A stretch of 64,000 bases of DNA from Heliocidaris tuberculata (Eukaryota > Echinodermata > Echinoidea > Camarodonta > Echinometridae), in assembly GCA_025618425.1 (NCBI GenBank), contig CM046833.1, positions 6,152,066 to 6,216,065 on the forward strand. Reading direction: 5' to 3'. The notes beneath the pieces were generated by a model, which saw only the letters and a program-made list of their open reading frames with translations, was not told the DNA's origin and searched no databases. Position 1 is the first letter of the stretch, and each line of letters begins with the position of its first letter. The position numbers and the translations under genes were made by a program. Positions 24,001 through 35,700 of this stretch are shown here, piece after piece.

Positions 24001-25050
24001 ATTAATACAAGTGACATTTGCAATATTGTACTTCATATTCATATTCACTTGTGGAAAATAACAGTCCATTATTTTCATCAAACTAATGAATAGATGTAAT
24101 TAATTTGAGGTACATGGGAAATAGGCCTATGCCATATACATGTAAGATGTGTATAAGACATGTATAGTACATTCATCATTCATTGTACTGATTTTATTTT
24201 TAATGATTATAAATAAGTTTATTGTTTAGGCTTTGATTTTGTAATACAATGTTATTTCTTTAATGCCAATTTCTTTAAGTTTCAAAGCATACTGACTTGT
24301 GTCTAATCTTTATTCACTGAATTGTGCATTCATTGATTACATGTGTGCATGTGTACACATAATACATAATTGTGCTGCACATTTGTATTTAATTGTGAAG
24401 AATTCATTCCATTCTTTCCATGTTAATTAAATGAAACTAATAGATGTAACATGTTCATTTAAATGTAATTCATTTGATGCTGATGGAATGTGCCATGTAC
24501 ATGTAAGACGCTTCACTCCTTTTTCATTATATACATGTATATGGCCGATTTATTATGTGTTCAAGTTACACGTATTGCTTTCACTCATGTGAAAAACTGA
24601 AACCTTAACCATAATTCACTGCTGACCACCTCCTTCCTTCCCTACTCCTAGGTGTGCAATTACATATTTTATTTTTTGAACATGTCTGAAGTAATGAATT
24701 GCGGAATGCATTCTTTAAAGGGTTCTCATAAAGTGTTTTTATTTTTCTTCTTGATGTTAATGGTATATACTTTATAACTCAAGTAATACATGTATACTTA
24801 TTTTATGTTCTTATGTACGTAGCACATTAAGTATTCCACCATCACTCAGTACGTTTGATAAATATTTGCTGTAATGTGAACAGGTGGATAAACTTTATTC
24901 ATCTTTGACTCATTACCCGGGACTCATTAGGATTGTCTTTGCAAAAATGTGACAAATTTCTTTCATTAGACTTGACAAAAATGAGAAGAAAAAAATGGGT
25001 CCACCATAATGCCTTGAATAAATAATTTAATATGAAATTGACTTAGCCGA
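24001..25050. other. Gene-free AT-rich stretch
   Basis: Frequent ACATGTA words; no coding or repeat structure recognised. Confidence 0.5.
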
Positions 25051-25055
25051 TGATG

Positions 25056-25350
25056 TCATAATAATAATGATAATAATAATAATGATAATAATAAAAAACG
25101 GAGTTTTGAATCATCTAAGAAATAATCAAATACTAAACAAATTAAATATTGTGGACTGGACTGACGATTTTTTTGGCGGAGAACCAACTCAGACGAGCTG
25201 AAGAAGCGTCCTGGATCAGATGTGAAACTGTTCTCCGCCGAAAAAAATCTAAAGTCCACTGTCAAGATTTAATTTGTATAGAATTTAATAATAATGATAT
25301 TAATGATAATAATAATAATAATAATAATGATGACGATGATAATAATATTA
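25056..25350. repeat. Hairpin element framed by TAA/AAT microsatellites
   Basis: Two ATAATAATG tracts (25056-25095 and 25288-25345) flank an inverted repeat. GATTTTTTTGGCGGAGAAC pairs with GTTCTCCGCCGAAAAAAATC, and GTGGACT pairs with AGTCCAC. The loop carries GACGAGCTGAAGAAGCGTCC, a phrase type common in retroelement tails. Confidence 0.65.
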
Positions 25351-25559
25351 ATATTAAAATTAAGAAATAACGATGATTATGACTTTGTCGTTTAATTCAC
25401 CATGTACACATGGTAAGTGATTTACACTGTCATTACTGATGCTGTTTATAGTACAAATAAAAAAAATAATCTATTATTGAATGTACAATTCTACCGGCTT
25501 CATAATTATGTTCCATTTTTACGGGATAGTCTGGATGAATTGAATCCTACCTCAAAAGA

Positions 25560-25760
25560 ACCAATGAACAGAGTGTGAGAGAGTATGAGTGTGTAAAAGA
25601 GAGAAAAAAAAAATGATGAGAGAGAATAATCAATACATGTGATAGTGAAGTTGGATGAAAATGAGAAAGTTAAGAAAAAAAGGAGGGATGAGAGAAAGAG
25701 AGGGGGGGGGGGGGAGATAGGGAAGAGTGAGAGAAAAAAGATAAATATCTAAAGAGAGAG
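25560..25760. repeat. Degenerate GA-rich tract with G run
   Basis: GAGAGAG words with a G run at about 25704-25714; gives spurious frames on the - strand. Confidence 0.75.
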
Positions 25761-25899
25761 GGAGCAAGGGTGAAAACAGTTTCCAAGGAGTTTGAGCATG
25801 GGGGAGGGGGCGGACCAACACCATATCCATTTTCCCTGTTTGATGTGAATCAACCTCCCTCCCTCCTCTCTCCCCCGACACCTTTTTTGGAAAGGGTTA

Positions 25900-26887
25900 A
25901 AAAAAGACACTGGATGAGGTCTGAATAGAAGTGGTGGCGATGTCAAATTAAATTTAACTTAACCCCTCCTCTAAAAATAATAACAATGAAATAGGTTAAT
26001 AAATGAATACATACATAAATACACACCTAATATTAAAAATATTGATTATTAATTAAAAATGAAAAATTTAAATAAAGTAAACAACTAAATATTTGAATAA
26101 ATGAATAAAAAAGAATACAAAAAATCAATTCATGAATAACCAAAAATTAATGAATAGAATTATTTAAAAGATAAAATGAATCAAATTCATGTCGAAATTT
26201 CCAATTTCAGCTATTAAATTCCCTGCAGCAAGAATCACTGGTTTTGCCTCTAACGTTGTTTTGTTTTGTTGTATGGATGTTTTTAGCCGTTATCCTAAAT
26301 TATGAAATATTCATTCCCTGACAGCACAGCGACGTCCACGGGCACGCCCAGTGCAGCGAGATGGTATTTCGCTCGGTAACTTTCCCTCGCCTTGCCCCCT
26401 TCCCAGCCGCCTAGGCTGACGCTAGCTAGACCGTATATACCGTTTACAAGCTCAGCTGCAGCATGCAGACGACGCATTCATTGATACCGCATTTTGATGG
26501 ATCAGCGAATAGATTTTATTTAATTTCAGCAGTACGCCCGCAGCGAGGGAGAGGTTACCCCTATCCCGAAATGCATTGCGAGTGGTCACAAAATCAGCTT
26601 GCCGAAAACGTCATGAGTTTAGCACACTGGTACAATCACTGATCACAAAGATTACTATTTATGGTAAGATTATAGATTATAGAAATAAAATTTACATGAT
26701 ATCATGAATAGAATAATGTTTTAAATAATATATTCTTGCATCACATATTTTTTTCAAAATCTGTATATTTTCACAGTATCTCCTTTTGTCTTCATGCCGT
26801 TATCAATCCGTCATTGTATTACTTCGATTTATGGTTTCGTTGGCATGCCTACCAAAATGTGCGCGCACTTCAACTGCATGCGCGTAA
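25900..26887. other. Gene-free stretch with a GC-rich island
   Basis: An AAT-rich part (25960-26180) is followed by a GC-richer island (26300-26620). A 60-codon - strand frame in the island has no recognised motif. Confidence 0.35.
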
Positions 26888-26946
26888 GAAGTGAACCTTC
26901 CTAATAGCAACACTGCAAAGTGTTGACGCCCTCTACGTTCGTTGGT
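26888..26946 (+). repeat. 59-base element, copy 2, upstream of LysB
   Basis: Identical by eye to the reverse complement of 18353-18411. It ends 127 bases before the LysB start codon, so it lies in the LysB promoter or 5' leader. Confidence 0.85.
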
Positions 26947-27073
26947 CTATACTATTTAATATGTCTATGATCCAGCCTAGCCGAGCCTAGCCCAGTTGAT
27001 TGATCGTCAAGCTCTTAGATCGATCTACCTAGAGACTCGACTAAACTAGGGGCGGGTTAGATAAGTTGCAGAA

Positions 27074-29744
27074 ATGGCACGTGTATCGACATCATCAACG
27101 CTAACGGTCACCTTGTCCTTGGCCTGTTCTGTGATCATCTGTTCCATCGGATTTGTATCATCAAAAAGTAAGCAAGCAAAATGATTACTTCTAGACCAAT
27201 GAACTCATCGAACTATGTCATGTGGATTTATGCCCGGCTGGCTGAAGACATGATAGGGACGGACGGACCAGTCGGGGCGCCCCGGGAGGAGGGGAGGGGT
27301 AGGGAGGGGGGGGGGGGGGGGGTTGGCGTCCGGGCAGGGGGCATCAATTCATCAATATGTTTTCTATTTTTGTATATCTGTTGATTTCACTGAAAATAAA
27401 TGAATAAAAGAATATTATTTTAAAAGTGTGAGTTTAGGCAATAGGACTTTATTTATTTCTACAATGTACGCTTCTGATGATAGCTAGCCTGGTATAGAAG
27501 TAGTACTGGTCTAATTTCTTCTAAAAGTATGGGCGGGTAGGGTTTATAATATAATCTCCCCACTCCTTCCCCAGGTTCGCTGCATTTTTCTGTTTCTCTC
27601 GATTTATATTATACCTAGACGTTGTGTGTCCGGACATGTCGGCCAGGTCACCGTTTTAAATATGAAGTCTAAAGGCGGATTCACACCGAACACGACACAC
27701 GACACACGACACGACAAAACGACATACTACACGACAAACGGCGAAAAAACAGTGCACACCGCACACGACATTCGCTAATAAGTCGTGCTGGAGAGAGGGA
27801 GATGTCGTTTTTGATGATGAGAATGTCGTGATAGTATTCATTTGAAGTTCATCATTGTAGTCATCAAAATAATTCTATAAGAGTTTTATATTGTTTAATT
27901 CTGAAATCATTTATTCTTTATTTGGATTTCTAAAAGTTGTTAAATTGGTCAAGTGACACATGTTGAGAAATTACAAAAGTGATATTTACCGTTTTCTATT
28001 CGGAATAATCATAGCTGCGGGTTTTTTTTTCTTCATATCGTGTATTTTAAATACATTTTAAAAAAATGATCTTTGTCGTCTATTCGGAATAATTCAAGCA
28101 GTTTTGTTTTATACACTCACGACTGACCATGTTTTAGAGACAAAATGATCTGAAAAATATATTTCCTTAATTGAAAATAGTGGTGCAGGCTTATAATTAT
28201 CTAGAATACGGGTACCAGACATTAGGAGAGTAGATCTACTTGAATTTCTTGCTGGACCAAGTTTAACGGAAATTTTTGTTTTCCATTTATGACGAGTAGA
28301 TCGTCTATGACACATGGTCATAACCTTATTTCTGTGACATACTAGTAACATGAGTAATATGCACATTTTCCCCAAACTTAAAAAAAGAAAAAATTATCTC
28401 TGCAATTTGGATTTGGTGCAGCTACCGGGGGGGGGGGGGGATAAATAAATGGCTAAGTGGGAGGTTGCGATATGATAGGACTCCTCACACACCCTCTCCT
28501 TTCTAATTGGTTTGTTTTATTACTTCACATTCTATCAAGTATACTCACTTCCATACCAATATACCTCAAATAAAATCGCAGTCACAACCGCATACCTTGC
28601 AAGTTTCTCCTTTCTTTCAAATTGTAAATACAGGGGGAAAGTTGTCGGTATTGTTGGATATTCTATGTATCTGTGCCAGTTATCTCAAAACACACTCATG
28701 GTTGATAAAAAAAAAAAAAAAAAAATCAGATATTTTTCAACAAAGCAAAAGCAATACTTTGCCCCATATTATGGAAAATCTTTAAATGACTCCAGAGAAT
28801 ACGTTTTCAAAGTTGCATTGAAAAAAATACACACTTTTAAATGTCTTTCCCTATTTCTTCTCCCTCTCTCTCTCTTCTCTTTATTCCCCTCTCTCTCTAT
28901 TCCCTCCCTCTCCCCCCCCCTCTCTCTCTCTCTCTATTCCCTTCCCCCTCTCTCTTTCAAAATTGTTCAGTACCCATTGTATTCTGTTTGAGAGCTGAAA
29001 AAATAATGAACATAATTGGAAAGATTATCATTAAACAATACAAATATTTAAAAGACTTAAACAGTTATTTAATACTGTGATTCAAAACTTTAAATGAGAT
29101 AGATTTCTACAACAAGCACCTTTAACAAAAAAATAGACCAGTATGGATTTTCCTTTAAAACAGTATTGAGAAATGATGTAAATATTTTCAGTTATAGTAT
29201 TGTATTCAGGTAAGTTTAAGCTCCTTCAGTGTGTAAATGGACTTCATCCCCAAGAATGTATGATGTAGTAAGCAAATACAATTAGCTCATACACCCCCCC
29301 CCCCTTCCAGAATACATGGAACATACTGCTAATAAGATGCATCTAACTGCAATGATTATGTATGGGGAGGGGAACATAAATTGATATTCAACGACATTAA
29401 CCACAGTTAAATTTTGAAATAGAGATTTGACAAAACTTTGAAAAGCCCAACTGAAGAATTTACTTATAATTGCAGACTAAATAACATTCTAACCAGTGGT
29501 AGTGCATAACATAGTTAAATTAAAGAAGAGAAGTAAGATAGTTGTAGGGGCTGTGAAATAAAATTCTTCATGGGGGTAAGACTGTTATTCAAAATACTAA
29601 AATGAATGGACTATGTTATGCCATTGTGAGATCATTTGAGGATCGAGGGGAGGGGGGAGCAAGGGGTACTGGGGTACTAGGAACCAGTGGCGGATCCAGG
29701 ATTTCTTGAGGGAGGGGGCTCAATATTCACAAAATTTTCTGACA

Positions 29745-29778
<34 letters not shown>

Positions 29779-32700
29779 TCCACAGCATTTTGGGGCCCCT
29801 TTTTGGTCCCAGGGGAGGGGGCCCGGGCCCCCTGGCCCCCCCCCGGATCCGCCACTGCTAGGAACTACAAGGAAGGGTGTGGTGACACAGGTAGTATTAA
29901 TATTAGCAGCCGATGGACTGGGGAGAGACACTGCTATCTGAGAACGATGAATGGCATCAAGTTCATTCCCTTCGACTCCCTCTTGTTCTTGTGAGCATCC
30001 TTTTGCATCAGCTACCAGGTACAATCTCTTGTAGGTGTGTACATACCCTGCAAAATAATAAAAGAATTAAACAATGATATAGCTTTCCTTACAACAAGCA
30101 TTACATCATAGCTACAAAGTGACTTGTATAGTTGTATAACATTTTTGAGATACAATTCACAAAACACATAAATCAAAATTACTCAACATTTTCTTGAATG
30201 AACAGAAATTTAATAAGATGAGAAAATAGCATCTAACATAGGAAGAGACTATAACACAAGCATGCATGATGTGTTTATGTATTAAATGCTATCGTTGTGT
30301 AGGACCATGACAAAGCCTATGTTTGTAAATAGAAGATCAGGGTATAAATTATTTCCCTGTTAAAACAAAGCAGCACAACTAATTGACATGACTTTGTATG
30401 AACACCCATCCCCAGTTTCCATGAATTGATGCATTGGGAAAACAATTGGATTGTATAAATAAAATTGTACTTACTCTCTTAGGTAAGGATGTGAAATCAA
30501 CAATACTAGTACGTTAGTAAGTGTTTTTCCTTGAGGATGGGAAACAGGTGTGTGATGACCTGAAATGATGATGGCACCAGTTCTACTTCTCTTCCCTCGT
30601 TCTTCCTCATGTTCTTGTACTGCATGAAACAAGCCTGTATGTTGACCAAACTACATCCAGCACTTTCTCCTGTAAATTTAGTAAGAAAGGAATTTAGATC
30701 ATTATTGTATTTTTGCCAGGATAAGAAATAACAAAGCAAAATGAAATTGCTAAAAAGAATAATAATTTACTTTAAAAAACAAAATAGCAATGCTGAGAAT
30801 AATATTGATTTTAAAAATAAAAGTAGTAAATAAATTATTTGACCAGATGAATTCTGACTTGCTTTATGTCTTATTTATAATGACATAATTGATGGGGGAT
30901 GTTGTACTGTATGTAAAGTTTCTATATAAAAACTACTTATCAGTTTCCATCTCCAAACGAATCTTTAACTTCATTTTAGAGTTGAATGAAACAAAATAAT
31001 TACCAGATCTTTCAAGCTTGCTGGCAATCTTTCAGCAAATGTGTCTCGCCCTTAATATCCTCATGTTTGTACAGGGATTAGCCTGGTTTTCCAGTGTTTA
31101 ATCCTGGCCCATTCTTTTATGCTGCAAAAAAAAGATGGAGAAAGTAACAAACCATAAGACTACAAATAAACAGGTTCATAAATATATAAGGTTCTTTTAA
31201 TATTTCTTCATGGAATGGACTTTTATTTCATATTAGAAATTCACATTTAGTCTCATCTCAAATGGAATGGTTAGTCTTATGATAGAAATTTATGTAATTA
31301 TTCAACTTGAAAAAAAAGTGAAACATAAAATTTAACCTATTTCAATTTATCAAGAGTTTATATAGCGAAATGGCAAAGGATAAATCATAATAAAGGCCAT
31401 AGTGACATATAATTTGATTTACAACTTACTACACTCCCACTCAAACAAATGTTGGGATTCGCCCCTTTTTCTCAATGTAGACTTAGGGGTTTATGAACAG
31501 CAAGTGTACATAATACATATACATCTACTCTAGATCCAGAGGCGGATCCAGGAATCAGGACTTTGTCAAGGGGGGGGGGGGGGCACATATCTCAGAAAAC
31601 TTTCTGACAAGAAAAGAAAAATAAAGGTTATCTTATTTATTTATTTATTTTTTTTTGGTCCAGTTTTCCTTCAAATTCTCTGAAAAGCAAAAAGGGGATG
31701 CCCCCTAAATCTTCCACTGCTAGATCTTTGACATCCCTGTTTCGGAATTGTAGCCCTAATGAAAAAATTCTCTCTGAAAATTTCAGTTTTACTAGATCTA
31801 ATACTGCTATATCTCAAATTGATCTAATGATTATTCTTATTTCTCCCTTTTTAAAAATTATTTTATTGGCCTGTAACTTAGACTGCTTCTAGATCTACTG
31901 GAACTGCTTTGATCAAAACAAAAAGAATCAAAACTACCTAAAACAAACAAATAATAAAACAAAAAGATAAGGAGCCTAGAGGAGTGAGTTTAAGATTAAG
32001 ACTAACTGTTAGATCTAAATGTTAGACCTACAAATAAGAAAAAGGTCTCTAACTTAGTTCTAGATCTACATTAACTCTAGATCTAATGTTAGTCAGTGAC
32101 ATGTATGATGTAAATTGATGTTAGATATCTTAAATTTAGAGTCTAAAGATTAGACTCTTGCCTAACTTAGAATCTAGACCATGGCATAGTTACTATTATT
32201 TGGCCTAACGTTAGGCTCTAGATCTGGATCTAGTAGAATTAACAGCTTAGTAAGTACACTACAAGCCCCCCCCCCCCCCCCCTTCCCCCAAATTAGGCTC
32301 AAATTAATAACCAACAACAGTGAGACTAAATCATGTCCAGTTGAGTAGATGGTCTAGTATTAACGTTAACAGTCAGTGACACTGACAGGTTCGAAATTTG
32401 TAGGGGGGGGGGGGGGAGGGTCTCTCTCTCTCTCTCTCTCTGTAGATTTTACAGACACTAGACCATTATAATGCAGACCATGGCATAGGCTAGCTCTGAT
32501 TTTAAACGGAATGATGCCCATACCATGTCCATGCCCCCCCCCCCCCGGCCTCAAGATACAATGCCTGGAGTCTGGACTCCTGGACCTGTAATGGTCCTGG
32601 GGCTGGGACCGGGCTGGAGTTTAGCTGTAACAGTTAGGCCTTGTTTAGTTTAGTTTACATGTTGTTAGGAATTAGGCCTATAGACAGCTAGACCTAACTT

Positions 32701-35700
32701 AGATCTGGAGCCAGGCCAGGGTCCAGGGATCTAGCTCTAGATCTAACTTTTACTCATTGAATTTGCTCATAACCTAGCCTAACTTAGGGCTAGGTAAAGT
32801 TAAGTTTAGCCACCATTTATTCTCTCCGCAGTCTAAGTTAGATCTATAGTCATAGACGATAGATTTTCTAAACTTACTGTTAATGTTATTGTAAACGTTA
32901 GTTTTGGTCTTTGTCAAGTTGATCAAACATTGGCCTTTGTTAAGTTCGTCAAGCATTGATAAAATATAGACTAGAGTCTATAGACCTCTCATCTAATTAG
33001 TCTTAGTGTTACTTACCGTAGATAAACTTTCAGCAACCTTTCATCCAAAGGATCAATCAGACAAGTAGATCTAAGTAACTTAGGTCTCTCGTTTTGGTTG
33101 GACTTGACGAAAACATAACAGATGCTGTGTTTTTGTGTATAGCTCTATGGTACTTTTTGTGCGGTGCGATAAAATAATTTACACGTAAAATTCCATAGAG
33201 ATATGAGCTGGAGAAGTGAAAGTTTCTGCAATGCAATTAGCGGCTTTGGATGAATATGACGTCACTGCAAATCCTCCACGCTAATTGGTTGGTGGCCAAA
33301 ATGTCGTTTGTCGTGCAGGGAAAATCGCTCACTGAGCGATTTTCTGAAACGACTAAAACCCCCTAAAAACGTCGTGCACGACGTTTCGAAAAATGTCGTG
33401 GCAGGTGTGCACGGTGCCATAGGGTTTGCATTAGAGCGATTTTTCAGAAAGTCGTTCATGTCGTTTTGTCGTGTCGTGTGTCGTGTGTCGTATTCGGTGT
33501 GAATCCGCCTTAACAACTTTTCATGCACTCATTGTCAATCTTTCACGAGCCTGATATTGAATATTATATGATGCATTATATATTCTCTGATTTCAGTGTA
33601 ATAATAGGCTTATCATGTTGCCTAGCTGTTTTTCGTTAAAATCCGACAGCAAAGTTGACAGGTTACTTCATTGTTATAAGTGTCCGGACACTCCCCCCCC
33701 CCCCCGGCCCCCGCCCCACAGTAGTTTTCTCCTTAATTCATGGAATATGAATGCATGGGACAACCCTGTGTATGGGAAAGAGGAGGGGAGGGGGGGGGGG
33801 GGGAGTGTTGGTGACCCCAGTTAAGTACCACTGCCTCATATGAGTATTAAGCCGGGTAAACACCCCCCTCCCTGCCCTTATACCCCCTGGTCCTGGACAG
33901 TCCTCATCGGCCCCATTTTTGTGTTCTTTTAGGGCACTGATCTGCGATTGGGGTCGAACTTTGATTAGAGACAGATTTTTTGTTTTGTAAAAAGACCCGC
34001 GTAATATACCTGCACTCTAAGAAAAGTTTTTAGGTTGTTTAAAATACCTACCAACTGCTGGTTTTTAAAAAATCCCATATGTTTTACATACAATTTTTTT
34101 TTAACCAACAGTTGGTAGGTTCATATTTTTAACAACCTAATGACTTTTAACCAACATTGCTGAGAGTGACTACCTTTCTTTCTTCCTTTCTTTCTTCTTT
34201 TAATTCTTGCTCATTTTCTTCCTTTTTGCTCTAATGAGAGAACTTTCAGAGTGTGCCTCCCGCCCCCCCTCCCCCCGTAATGTTGGATCCACCCATGTTC
34301 AAACTTGTTTTCTTCTTCCACAACAGGTACAAGTTCACCGGTTCCTGCTCACTGCATCCAATGCATATGTGAGGTAGAATCAGGCTGTAAACCGCCCTAT
34401 CCTTCATGTCACGCCGAGTATGTCTATCTGCCTTGTGGTCCGCTGGGTCTCTCTTTCATGCAGTGGGAAGAAGCTCAGAAAGCTGGAGGAAAACCTAGAC
34501 ATTGTAAGAAAAACCAATGCTTATTAGGGCTACGTACACCGTTTTAATTGTTTCAATATTAATTTTTATTGATTTTCTTTTTTTTTTAGGGGGGGGGGGT
34601 GGTTTGGTATATTTCACTTATGGGTAATTCCATGAAAATGTCCACTTTTGGTGAAAAAACAAAGTTTATTTTGAACATTTTCCTTTTATGTCACTTGAAT
34701 ATGCATGATTTGAACTTTATGGAACAATATTCAGTTTTTTAAATTTTTGAATATTTTGACCCAAAATGGCCATTTTTTAACCCAAATATGAAATTACACA
34801 ATTTTATGGCAAAATATGGTTAATTACATATTGAGTCATTTTTAGAAATTTCATCTGTTATAATAATAAAGACAACCAAATCTAGTTAGTACTAGGGGGA
34901 ATTTTATGTCTATATACAAAAATTTTAAAAATATTGATATTCTTGTGATTTAATGGAGGTCAAAGGTCAAATGGATTTTTGTCCCGTCTGTCACGTTTTT
35001 TAAGGTACTTTTTGCATTTACAATAAATTAAACCATTGTTTTTGAATAAAATTTTGCAGTCTTGCTCTTTGGTAGGGGGGAAATTCATTTCTACTGCTAA
35101 CTTAGCAGAATTCGATATTATGAAGATAATTATCAATCATAAAGTAATGTCCCGTCTGTCACGTTTGTCATCTACAGCAAAAATATGTATGGATGGGACT
35201 ACATGAAAATTTTCCGATGGATGAAAATTAAAATCCTTTTGCTATTATGTTTCATGATATTAAAGATGACCTTTTAACCCCTTTAGATCATGAGAATAAG
35301 GTATTTAATGCTGGAAATTTGATTGTCTTTAAAAATTCTATTTTGTGTAAAATCTCAATGTGTCCCGTCTGTCACGTTTTTATTGTCCCGTCTGTCACGC
35401 TCACTTTTTGGCATTTTCCTCCAAAAGTAAGATGAAATTTCAAATGTATACTAGCAGATTTCAAAAAGGTACCAACAAGTGATAACATGAATACACATAT
35501 TTTGTTTCAAGATTTTCCAGTGAGGAGAGCTTAGTCGAAAAGTATCAAAGCAGAAATGGCTTGGTAAATTCATGTCCCGTCTGTCACGCTGAACTTGAAG
35601 CCCCACCCACAATTTGTGGGAGGGGCTTGAAAAAAAAATTTCCCCCCATTTTGTTGACCAAACCCTATAGATCACATCTCTACATCAAATTAAGCATCAC

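Larger units (their letters stand above)
30560..33017 (-). ncRNA. Weak candidate antisense spliced transcript in LysB intron 1
   Basis: Possible - strand exons: one ending at 33017 (CTACG|GTAAGT), one at 31121-31004 (TTTTTTTGCAG acceptor, ATCTG|GTAATT donor) and one starting at 30669 (TTTACAG acceptor). The middle exon has stops in all frames. No homology recognised; chance splice sites are a real alternative. Confidence 0.2.

Noticed and set aside
26295..26477. 60-codon - strand frame in a GC-rich island upstream of LysB
   Set aside because: No splice site or homology to support it; the length is expected by chance in GC-rich DNA.
29677..30024. 115-codon - strand frame
   Set aside because: It crosses the hAT-like MITE with its A and C runs, and an upstream ATTTTGCAG could be a chance acceptor.
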